From contig JBNGIQ010009319.1 in assembly GCA_049999765.1 (NCBI GenBank), positions 45,137 through 83,656 of the forward strand: a DNA stretch of 38,520 bases. The letters run 5' to 3'. The notes beneath the pieces were generated by a model, which searched no databases, had not been told where the DNA came from, and worked only from the letters and a program-made list of their open reading frames with translations. This document shows, one piece after another, positions 1-8,049 of the stretch. How positions within the stretch are numbered: position 1 is the first letter of the stretch; each line of letters starts with the position of its first letter. The DNA is from Phaeoceros laevis (lineage: Eukaryota; Anthocerotophyta; Anthocerotopsida; Notothyladales). Made by a program: the position numbers and the translations under genes.

Positions 1-1112
1 GCCCTGAAGTAGAGATTTCGCACGTCCTTGAACTCTCTCATAGTACTTGCTGTCCCCCAAGCCCTAGCTTGACGTCGAGCACGAGCCATGTCTCGACGGA
101 GAGAATAAAGATCTGCAGACCACCAAGGCTTGGCGCGAGGGTGATGACGCTTGACGGGAGTGGAGGCTATGATTGCCGTGAAAAGACACAACGTAATCTT
201 AGCCACAAGCACATCCACTTGTTCAAGGGTTTGAGGAAGACCGCAACCAACTAAGTGTTGGGAAACTTGAGAAGAAAGAGTGGAAGAAAAAGAGTCCCAA
301 TCCGTAGCCCTTACATTAAATTGAGGGGGATGAGGTGGGGAGGAGGATTGCGAGGAAAGAAACAATCCAATAGCATGGTGGTCTGAACCACAATCCCATG
401 AGGACTCAAGAAGGTCACAGAAGTCGACCAACTCGCGACCCGTCGAGGAAGCAAGAGTAAGATCCAACGTGCTATCATTTTGACTCGGAGATGTATAGGT
501 TGGGCAATCGGGGGGAGTGAGAAGAAACCAAGTAGTAGAGTTCATGAAAGTGACAAGCTCCTCGGCTATGGTTGTGATAGAGGACTCGGGGGCGGTAGAG
601 TTCCAAAGCGGATGGTGAAGATTGAAATCACCAAGAGCGAAAGAGCAAGGGGATGGAAAGGGAGGAAGAGACATGAAGATGCGGATAGTTGCATCAGAAG
701 AAGGGAGATTATAGAGATTGACAAAATAAAGAGGATAGGGATCGGCCATGACTTGAAGGCATTGGATGTCAGAGTGGGTAATGATATCAGACCGGGGAGA
801 GATGATAGAGGGAGAGAGCCGACGACTTACATAAGTAAGCACCCGTGGATAATTAGAAAGATTGGGTGCTGGAAGAATGGAAGACCATTCCCTATGTCGT
901 ATAGCGGTGGCCGGGTTGATGACATACGGTTCCTGCAAGAAAAGAATGTCGAAGCTGTTGACCGAAGTGTTGAGGAGGGTTTCCATCACGGCAGATGATC
1001 GATGACATTGAGCTGCAATATCTTGAGACCTTGTACTATCATGGGCAAACTGTAGTGGAGTCCAGACGAGCGCTTGCTTCCTTCCTTGCTTTACAAGCCT
1101 GATCTTATGCAT
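1..1112 (-). CDS. LINE ORF2, endonuclease domain (partial, runs off left edge)
   Basis: Reading the minus strand from the ATG at 1112 gives 370 uninterrupted codons to the window edge. EEP-nuclease landmarks appear in order: FLQEPYV near residues 58-64 (catalytic Glu), LGDFNLHHPLW near 160-170 (Asp/Asn core), SQNDSTLDLTLAS near 210-222, and SDHHAIGLF near 243-251 (catalytic Asp-His). The stretch after residue 300 (KPWWSADLYSLRRDMARARR) is the usual linker toward the reverse transcriptase. The enzyme would nick target DNA to prime reverse transcription. The start overlaps the ORF1 stop by eight bases (ATG at 1112-1110, TAA at 1107-1105), suggesting coupled or re-initiated translation. No stop or frameshift was found in the visible part. 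Confidence 0.88.
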   Translation of the reverse strand, partial: MHKIRLVKQGRKQALVWTPLQFAHDSTRSQDIAAQCHRSSAVMETLLNTSVNSFDILFLQEPYVINPATAIRHREWSSILPAPNLSNYPRVLTYVSRRLSPSIISPRSDIITHSDIQCLQVMADPYPLYFVNLYNLPSSDATIRIFMSLPPFPSPCSFALGDFNLHHPLWNSTAPESSITTIAEELVTFMNSTTWFLLTPPDCPTYTSPSQNDSTLDLTLASSTGRELVDFCDLLESSWDCGSDHHAIGLFLSSQSSSPPHPPQFNVRATDWDSFSSTLSSQVSQHLVGCGLPQTLEQVDVLVAKITLCLFTAIIASTPVKRHHPRAKPWWSADLYSLRRDMARARRQARAWGTASTMREFKDVRNLYFR

Positions 1113-2196
1113 GATGAGCACCTTTGCAATTACAACAAAGTGGGGTGGTGGCCTTGCATTTCTCCATGCTGTGGGGGCCCCCACAATTGCTGCACCAGAC
1201 AGGGCTCCGACAGACTGACTGTGTGTGACCGAATCGGTGACAGTTGAAACATTGGACGGGGCGTAGCTGTGGGATGAACTTGGCCACTCTTAGCATTCTA
1301 CCTTGTAAGGCAAGTCCCCTCCCAAGGATTGCATCCAAGGTTGCCTCATCAAGCACAGAGAGTAAAACAGATGAGTGATGTTTGCCTGTAAGGTCCTTTA
1401 AGAGCCACTTGAGAGGTACCTGTAGATGTGAGAGGCACTGGTTGTCTTGTATAAGGCCAGCCTGGATGTCTACCATTTTGAGTGTAGTTGGCACGTCATG
1501 GACAAGGACTTGTTGGCGGTAGCGTGGCCCCGAGATGTTGTCAAACTCCGGAAATGCTATCGGACCCCATGTGGGAGCAAGAGAATTGACTTGCGCCCGG
1601 TCCTCAGGCGACTCCATAATGATGCCAAGAGACGTTCGTAACTTTTGTACGGTCTGAATTCTTACTTGTGACTTGCATGATGCAATGGCCGAGTTAACTT
1701 TTTCCTTCAAGGCTTCGTGTGGCATGTCTGGACAACATCCCTCTTTGAAAGAAATGATCAATCTTTCGTTGTTTGGTAGAAAGGATCGAGTGCTTCTTCC
1801 AGGTAAGTTCTTGTTTGATTTGCTGTTTGACACTGCAGATGCATAAGTTGAGCGTGGTGTGTTTCCGGGTTTGAACTACTCCATGCAAGCACGAATCCCC
1901 TGCTCAACTTCAGACCTAGAAGTGTGGATTTCCTGCTTTAGCTCAGATGTGCTGACCACCAATTGTTGCTGAATGGCTGAAAGCAGGGAGCAGTCTTCCT
2001 CGAGCCGTTCCATAGCTAACACCAAGAGATTGCGCACTTCGAGTATTTTCCCCTTGCTTAGGGTGCCATTAACAGCATCCAAAAGGGCAATTGCATCCTT
2101 CAAATGAGCAGCTGCAAAAGGGTGGTCCAATCTCGAAGTAGAGGGGCCAAGGGAGACAGCCATTATTCCAGGCCCAGTAAGATCAGACGAAACCAT
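1105..2196 (-). pseudogene. LINE ORF1, gag-like RNA-binding protein with zinc knuckles, one in-frame stop
   Basis: From the ATG at 2196 the frame runs 106 codons to a TAG at 1878-1876. It then continues in the same frame, without further stops, to the TAA at 1105: 364 codons including both stops. The part after the TAG is clearly the same protein (a TYASAVS-like linker, then the nucleic-acid-binding region). The C-terminus holds CFNCHRFGHTQSVC (CX2CX4HX4C), CSNCGGPHSMEKC (CX2CX3HX4C), and a third knuckle CNCKGAHHA cut short by the ORF1 stop. The residues around 85-106 look coiled-coil forming. ORF1 proteins coat the element RNA. The TAG may inactivate this copy, be read through, or be a sequencing error; the intact downstream frame suggests it is recent. 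Confidence 0.8.
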
Positions 2197-3114
2197 ACGA
2201 AATTGCTGATGCTTGCAGGCTCAAGAAACCTAGTCCTCTCCCAGTCCAGCCATCTTTGGAGGCAAAAGCCTCCAACTCACGACACCACCTCCAAGAACGC
2301 ACCTCCGACCACAACCAATGATAGCAGCCTCCCTTCAATACCTTCCTTCTGCAGCATCAAGACTAAGTTGTTTGCCGGGGACCTGCCATGCCTTCTTGCC
2401 ACCCTGCGCCTGCCAGCACACCAGATCACCCCCTCGGGACAGCCACTCCAAACACTGCGCAGGGTGCACCACACTCATGGCCGCGGCCGCGTTCCCGGCA
2501 CCATGCTCGCGGTGGCACGCAACTCTGTACGCTCCCACTCCACGCTCCGCACCTCCTCCACCTCTCCTCATGAAAGAATCCCTCCAATACGCAATGATAC
2601 AAACTGCTTCAATACGATTCAGCGTTTCCAACGTTTGGAAACCGGTTCCTTTCTAAAGAACCAAGGTTTCCCGGTAACTAAGACCAAATGTTGGTGTAGT
2701 GGAATTTTTTCTCATGGATTTAGGACCTAGATAGGCTTGTATTAGGCTTCTCAAATACATTTGAACTCTAAGCTGTCATCAAGTCTTACAAAGTTCTAGG
2801 GAATCTATTCAGGTATCTTGGGTAACTCCACTTTTTCTATAATTTACTCCTTTCTTACTTCTATGAGTCACGCCCGAATAAGTTCTCGAACGGACGAGCC
2901 GGCACACACAGCCCGGCAGCCTTCAAGAGAGCCGGCATTTCAGGGTGCCACGTTGTTGCCGAGTCAATGCCGACCTGGAATTTGGAAGCACATACGTAGT
3001 TATTTATGCAATTTCTACGATTCACGAGTAACACGTGCCCTGGTCGTCTTGCCCCATACATGGGCGAGACGACATCCAAAGCCGAAGGGTGGCATGGTGT
3101 GAGATGCAGCAGCC
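2197..3114. other. Intergenic: LINE 5' flank and golgin-84 upstream region
   Basis: No convincing gene. Open frames on both strands around 2104-2730 are antisense to the LINE or Pro/Ser-rich low complexity without recognisable domains. A C-rich stretch near 2270-2560 may be LINE 5' UTR. The golgin-84 promoter and 5' UTR should lie in the right-hand part; no clear TATA box could be assigned. Confidence 0.5.
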
Positions 3115-5475
3115 ATGGCGGCTTGGCTCTCCTCCAAGCTCAGGGTGGCAGAGCAGTTGCTGCATCAGATAGATCAGCAAGCAGCCGAGTCGCTGGGCAA
3201 GCCGGACAAGTCTGCGCCGCAGGCAGCTTCTCTTCAGCACCATCTAGACAAAGAGAGGGAGCAACATGCCCGCGCATCTTGGACTGGCGCAGTCGGGGAT
3301 CCTTCACTAACTACGAAGCAGCAGCGGCCATTGTCAGGGTTAAGGAAGCCGTCCCCCCCTCCTTCGCGGACCCGCCTTGAGCGTACCGCATCCGGTGCCC
3401 GGCAGGATCAGGACTGGACGCAGCTGCTGGGGTCTCCTGCCTCCAGTCCAGGCGCATCCACTCCGTATGCCAGCAGCGTAGGAAGCTGTGACCCTGGCAG
3501 TAGCAGAGATGTGTCCAAGAAAAGTGGCCCCACGCCATCCTCCAAGGCTGCCCATGTCTCCTCTTTGAAGCAGATTGCGGCTCAGTCCTCTCGGCTGAGG
3601 CAGCCTTCTAATGCTAGAAAATATGGCGGTGAGGCACACGCCGTGACCAAAAATTTCCGGGATGAGTCTGTCAAGAGGAGACTCGATCTCGAGGGTTCGG
3701 AGTTTTCCGGGGAGGAGCAGGGATTGCAGGCGGCGGTGCCGGAGGATGCTTTCTCCGGGGTTGGTGGAGGGGGTTTGTCTTGGAGGACTCCAGACAGAGG
3801 ACGAAGTGTCGCATCAGGTCTGGATGGCCTACAGTCACCACCGATTGTGCAAGAGGGCAATGAGACAGCGGAGGGTGAGAAAACCGGTGCACGGATTGGT
3901 GTGGGTGAAGATGTGCAGGATGTGGAAAAAGTTGCTTTGGAGAACGATGATCAGAGCTTGGCCGAGACGGGAGTATTGGGACGTTCAGGTCTTGGTGGTG
4001 TTGAGGATGTGCTGGATGCCGCCTTGAGGCGGTCCACTGAGGGTTTTAGTAAACATGAGGTGCGGCATGTAGAAAACGCGGTCACATCTGGAGACATGAA
4101 TGGTTTTGTGGACCTGGAATTGGAATCGACTGCACCAGAGGTACTCCCCGAAGTAGGTAACCAGCATCCCCCTCCCATTGTGGAGTCGGTTCCGGAGTCC
4201 CGAGCAGCAGCTGATGCCAAGAAAGGAGGAGACAAGGAGGCAAGGGTTGAAGGTGCCCTAGCACGTGAGGCAAAAGAAGCCTATGACGATACTGTGTCGG
4301 ATGCAGCGAGCATTTCTGGCAGTGAATCCGAAAGCGGTTCCGAATCCTCAGATTCTGAGTACGAAGACGAAGTGAGAAGGAAGGCAGCTGCAAAGAGAAA
4401 ATTGCGGAAGCAGAGGGAGTTGGAGGCTTTAGCCGTCGAAGCTGCCAAGGCAGCAATACGAGAGAGGGAGGACTTCGTCAGACAATTGGAAATTGAGAAA
4501 GAGGTTTTGGAGCGAGCTTTAGCTGATGGCGTTGAACAGCAGGTGAAGGAGGCAGCTGAGCTGCAACTGAGCATGATGGAAGTTGCTCAGGCTGTGGAGT
4601 TGGAGAAGCAGCAGCATAGCGTCACCAGGATGGAAGGCCTTGCCCAGGGAGCACAGCTTGAGGCAGAAAATGCAGACCTTACCAGAGCTCTGGCTGCTGC
4701 CCAGCGGGACCTTGACGGGCACTTGTCCAGAGTATCTGAGATGACCAGCAGTGTGGATGCGAAAAGAGATGCTTGCGCTGACTTGGAAAGAAAGCTAGCT
4801 AGTTTTCACCACAGACAGCGTCAAAGAACTCTGTCAGAGCAAATAGAGCTGGCATCACCTGATGAGATTGAGAGATCGTATCGTGAACTGCAGGTGGAAC
4901 TGGCTTGGAAGATCCAGCAGCGGCAAAGTGAGGTGAAAGAACTAGAATCCAAGATCAGCAGCATTATGGACACTGCAAAAAAATCTACGGATGTGGAGTT
5001 GGAGTTGCAGGGACGGCTGAATCAGCTTACTGACCAGTTAATTCAGAAGCAAGCACAGGTCGAGGCTCTAGCAACAGAGAAGGCCACGCTTGTGTTCCGC
5101 CTGGAGGCTATCACAAACAGTTTGAGGGAAGAAAAATCTGCTGCCATGTCACGGGCCAACAAGCGAAGCAGCAAGGGTGTTCTTGTAGAGTCTGATTATG
5201 AAGATCTTGAGTTCGGGTCTGTCAGATTATACGGCACGAAGGAGAAGGCGTGGTTGCACGATCATGAAGGAGCAGGGCGGAACAGGCCACCTTGGATGAC
5301 CATATTTCGACAAATAGATTTTCTCTTTCTGGGTGGTGCTCGAATACTACGGAGGCACGGTGCAGTTAGAGCTGTGGCTGGAACTTACCTGCTAGCCCTC
5401 CATGGCTGGTTCCTGTTCGTCCTCTTTATGAAGTCTCACCATGATGACCTTTCTCTACCACTTCCGGCGCAGTAA
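3115..5475 (+). CDS. Golgin-84 homologue (golgin candidate 1/2 type), Golgi membrane tether
   Basis: A single open frame of 786 aa. The start MAAWLSSKLRVAEQLLHQID matches the short amphipathic head of plant golgin-84 proteins, and the ATG sits in a strong context (gcagccATGGcg). Residues about 30-400 are Ser/Pro/Glu-rich and probably disordered; an acidic Ser-Glu run near 400-420 leads into a long coiled coil (about 420-690). The end carries the conserved family block: ESDYEDLEFGSVRLYG, then FRQIDFLFLGGARILRRH, one tail-anchor membrane segment (about 750-773) and a short lumenal tail. Golgins of this type tether vesicles at cis-Golgi rims. Length agrees with the family (about 700-800 aa). The frame has no introns, unlike most genes around it. 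Convergent with the L-2-hydroxyglutarate dehydrogenase gene. Confidence 0.9.
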   Translation: MAAWLSSKLRVAEQLLHQIDQQAAESLGKPDKSAPQAASLQHHLDKEREQHARASWTGAVGDPSLTTKQQRPLSGLRKPSPPPSRTRLERTASGARQDQDWTQLLGSPASSPGASTPYASSVGSCDPGSSRDVSKKSGPTPSSKAAHVSSLKQIAAQSSRLRQPSNARKYGGEAHAVTKNFRDESVKRRLDLEGSEFSGEEQGLQAAVPEDAFSGVGGGGLSWRTPDRGRSVASGLDGLQSPPIVQEGNETAEGEKTGARIGVGEDVQDVEKVALENDDQSLAETGVLGRSGLGGVEDVLDAALRRSTEGFSKHEVRHVENAVTSGDMNGFVDLELESTAPEVLPEVGNQHPPPIVESVPESRAAADAKKGGDKEARVEGALAREAKEAYDDTVSDAASISGSESESGSESSDSEYEDEVRRKAAAKRKLRKQRELEALAVEAAKAAIREREDFVRQLEIEKEVLERALADGVEQQVKEAAELQLSMMEVAQAVELEKQQHSVTRMEGLAQGAQLEAENADLTRALAAAQRDLDGHLSRVSEMTSSVDAKRDACADLERKLASFHHRQRQRTLSEQIELASPDEIERSYRELQVELAWKIQQRQSEVKELESKISSIMDTAKKSTDVELELQGRLNQLTDQLIQKQAQVEALATEKATLVFRLEAITNSLREEKSAAMSRANKRSSKGVLVESDYEDLEFGSVRLYGTKEKAWLHDHEGAGRNRPPWMTIFRQIDFLFLGGARILRRHGAVRAVAGTYLLALHGWFLFVLFMKSHHDDLSLPLPAQ

Positions 5476-6365
5476 GCAGAGCTTAATTCATCTTTTGTAC
5501 AATGTAGATCAAAGTTAGTCTTCCAGATGGCATTAATCCTAAGCTGCATCCTAGGAACATTTGCCCTGTGGGAAGCTGTTGACCCACACCAGCTCAAGGG
5601 CGGGGGAGATATCCTAGGGTAAAGCACAACATGTACTACCTTGCACATCCATCTCTGGCACGAATAGTTCTCTAGTTCTTTGGGGAGGCAGTTTTAGTTA
5701 GCTGACCCAGTCCTATTCGGCTGCATCATGGGTTCAATGCTATGTCGAAAATATTGAGGTGTCCTAGCCTCCATATGCACAGAAAGGAATCAAATTACGC
5801 ATTTTGGCATCAAGGTTTAGTGCCTCCATATTCCTCAAGTCGGCTTACGTATCTGCCAGGAATAATCTAGCCTCCATGCGCAAGGAAAGAAGGCTTTTTG
5901 GTGCAAAAAGTTCAGTGCCTAGATCTTCCTCAGGCCTACGGGAGCCACCTGCGTTTGTGCAAGTTTACACCGTTTGGCTTACGTATCTACCAACAACAGT
6001 CACCTGCAGAAAAAGACTCACACCAGCCTGCTGCAAGCACATGTAAAGCCAGCAGCAACTTAGACCAGACTTAAACAATATTTCGAAGGGGTGCGAGTGA
6101 TTTTGCTCCTGTTAAGGTGTTCGTTACTTCAACGTTGATGGTGTTTAGGGGCATGACATCTGCATCAAACAAAGCAACAAGACGTGGTCAGAAAAGTTCG
6201 TGATGGATGACTTTGATGAGAGGTAGCCGATACTTACTCTATTACTGGTAACTTGATATGCTTCCGTGTGAAGACTTGGTGTGCCTCTGGGATGTTTGGT
6301 CAGGGTTCAACCAAGCTGATAGAGAAATGCTCCTCACCGACTGACAACGAGCATCTCAGGCAGTA
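5476..6365. other. Intergenic between convergent genes (3' UTRs), with a degenerate tandem duplication
   Basis: No supported gene. It should hold the 3' UTRs of golgin-84 (+) and L-2-hydroxyglutarate dehydrogenase (-). Two related blocks lie at about 5764-5859 and 5867-5991: both start ctagcctccat, share gtgcct...ttcctca, and end ggcttacgtatct with different spacing. They look like an old, decayed tandem duplication. Confidence 0.5.
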
Positions 6366-7652
6366 TCAGGTTGACTTCTTGCTGAGAATGTCGGCTGTCA
6401 GTCTTGCTATGGCCATGGATGAGGTTAAGCCAGGAGATTCAATGCCAAAGAGATGGATCAAGCCGGGGATGCCATGTACATTAGGACCCTGCACCATGAA
6501 ATCCGCTGCGGGCTGGCCTGGTCCATATAGCTTAGGGCGAATGCCTGCGTAGTCAGGCACAAGGCAATTGTCGGGCAAAGCTGGAAAGTACTTCCTGATC
6601 TCCCCATAGAATTTTTCCGCTCTGAGAGGGTCGACTGTGTAGTCGAACTGCTCCATTTTGCACGCCTCATCAGGCAGATCTGAGAGCCACTCCACATCAG
6701 GGCCGAATCTCGTCCGGCCTCCCATGTCCATGGTGACATGCACCCCTATCCCACCTTCCTCAGGGACCGGGTAGATCAAGCGAGAGAACGGAGCTCGTCC
6801 AGCCCCTGACAAACTGAAATAGCATCCTTTGGCATATTGCCGCAGTGGAATGGAGGCAGGAGGGACTCCCTTCAAGTTCCTCGCCAAGGACTGCGCATTC
6901 AGGCCTGCAGCATTGATTACGGTCTTGGCCGAGACGGTGATATGCGGGCAGCAACCAGAGGAAGCTTGAAGTGCTAGGGTATCGCTAACCTGCAACTCGA
7001 TGGCAGCTGTACCAACTGTGCCTCCTATAACAGAGGAATTGAGGGCACAGACAGATCCCAAGCGTTCTGCATCAGCCTGGAAAGCAAGCATCAACGCGTG
7101 GCTGTCCACAATCCCTGTGTTTGGCGACCACAAGGCCTGGGTGCAGTGGAGCTCCGACTCCATCTCCCTCGCAGCTCCTCCAGGGATCATCTTCAGCTCA
7201 GACACACCGTTCTGCCTGCCAGCGCTCTCCAGCCTCTCCAGGACATGCACCTGGTCCTGGGAGGTGGCCACGATGAGCTTCCCGAGGCGCTTATGAGGGA
7301 CACCGTGGTCCTGGCAGTAAGCGTACATAGCGTTCCTCCCTTCCACGCAAAGTTCTGCCTTCAGGGAGCCCCGTGGATAATATATGCCGGCATGAATGAC
7401 CTCGCTGCTGCGGGAGCTGGTACCAGTACCGATGGCTGCTGCTGCCTCCAGCAAAAGCACGTCCCTGCCTCGCAGAGCCATCTCCCGAGCAACCGCTAAT
7501 CCCACCACCCCAGCCCCCACCACCACGCAGTCTGCATCTTCTGTACCTGCCGAACAGATGGTGCGGTTGGCCTTGCCTGGAACTCTCCCTCCATTTCTCC
7601 CTGCCCCCAGCAGCTGCTTGGCGGCTAAAATGGGGAACTTGGTCCTCCGCAT
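6366..7652 (-). CDS. L2HGDH: L-2-hydroxyglutarate dehydrogenase, FAD-dependent, probably mitochondrial
   Basis: Single open frame of 428 aa. Residues 1-38 are Arg/Lys-rich with few acids, as expected for a mitochondrial presequence. The FAD-binding dinucleotide fold starts at about 41 (DCVVVGAGVVGLAVARE, GxGxxG), followed by the DAO-family block GTGTSSRSSEVIHAGIYYP, and a second nucleotide contact at AKTVINAAGLNAQ (about 230-245). C-terminal family blocks are present: DYAGIRPKLYGPGQPAADF and HLFGIESPGLTSS. The enzyme oxidises L-2-hydroxyglutarate, a by-product of malate and lactate dehydrogenases, to 2-oxoglutarate and passes electrons to the respiratory chain. Length fits the family (about 430-480 aa). 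It has no introns here. No broken motif seen. Confidence 0.93.
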   Translation of the reverse strand: MRRTKFPILAAKQLLGAGRNGGRVPGKANRTICSAGTEDADCVVVGAGVVGLAVAREMALRGRDVLLLEAAAAIGTGTSSRSSEVIHAGIYYPRGSLKAELCVEGRNAMYAYCQDHGVPHKRLGKLIVATSQDQVHVLERLESAGRQNGVSELKMIPGGAAREMESELHCTQALWSPNTGIVDSHALMLAFQADAERLGSVCALNSSVIGGTVGTAAIELQVSDTLALQASSGCCPHITVSAKTVINAAGLNAQSLARNLKGVPPASIPLRQYAKGCYFSLSGAGRAPFSRLIYPVPEEGGIGVHVTMDMGGRTRFGPDVEWLSDLPDEACKMEQFDYTVDPLRAEKFYGEIRKYFPALPDNCLVPDYAGIRPKLYGPGQPAADFMVQGPNVHGIPGLIHLFGIESPGLTSSMAIARLTADILSKKST

Positions 7653-8049
7653 GTTGACGATCTAAATCTGTTGAAGTTGAGTTGAACACGGGCCACACTT
7701 GGTAGGAATTCTCGTAGCGTGTTTGATTGTTTCAAATGGGCATAACAGGTAAAGCCATCATTACTACTTCAATGGGCATGTGTTCATCTCGCATCTCGTT
7801 TGTGATCACTCTCGCATCTCGCTTGGGTCATCAGTTTCGCATCTCGCTTATTGCTTCCTCATCTTGGTTGTGATCAATCGATCAATCATCTGTAAGTAGG
7901 AGGGGATGATCCATGGTCGAGTATGGACAGCCTGTTGACAAGAGGTTAGCCACAGTTGTTACAGATATACCTGTCATGCTCATTTCGGTTGCAATGTCAC
8001 TTACCTACCACCCAGCCTCCAAATACCAGATGTTTGGGAGTTTTTTTGG
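7653..8049. other. Intergenic: L2HGDH 5' side and upstream of the PPR remnant
   Basis: No gene seen. The 10-mer TCGCATCTCG occurs three times (7789, 7812, 7837; spacing 23 and 25 bp), about 135-195 bp upstream of the L2HGDH start codon. The spacing could be a regulatory cluster or a decayed minisatellite. Confidence 0.5.

Larger units (their letters stand above)
1..2196 (-). mobile_element. Non-LTR retrotransposon (LINE), 5' half; jockey/I/Tad1-like layout
   Basis: The element runs right to left and continues past the left edge. Seen: an ORF1 ending in CCHC zinc knuckles, then an overlapping ORF2 that opens with an apurinic-type (EEP) endonuclease. Reverse transcriptase, RNase H and 3' tail would lie outside the window. 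A knuckle-tailed ORF1 plus EEP-first ORF2 is typical of the jockey, I and Tad1 groups; the usual plant LINEs are L1 and RTE types. The 5' end is not defined: no target-site duplication is visible, and 5' UTR may extend beyond 2196. ORF2 is open for at least 370 codons, so the copy is fairly young, although ORF1 has one stop. The clade assignment is by motif only. Confidence 0.85.

Noticed and set aside
480-998. 172-codon plus-strand frame
   Set aside because: It is antisense to the LINE endonuclease, has no domain, and is Arg/Gly-rich as expected from a shadow frame.
2104-2730. 208-codon plus-strand frame upstream of golgin-84
   Set aside because: It overlaps LINE ORF1 on the other strand and has Pro/Ser/His-rich low-complexity content with no recognisable motif.
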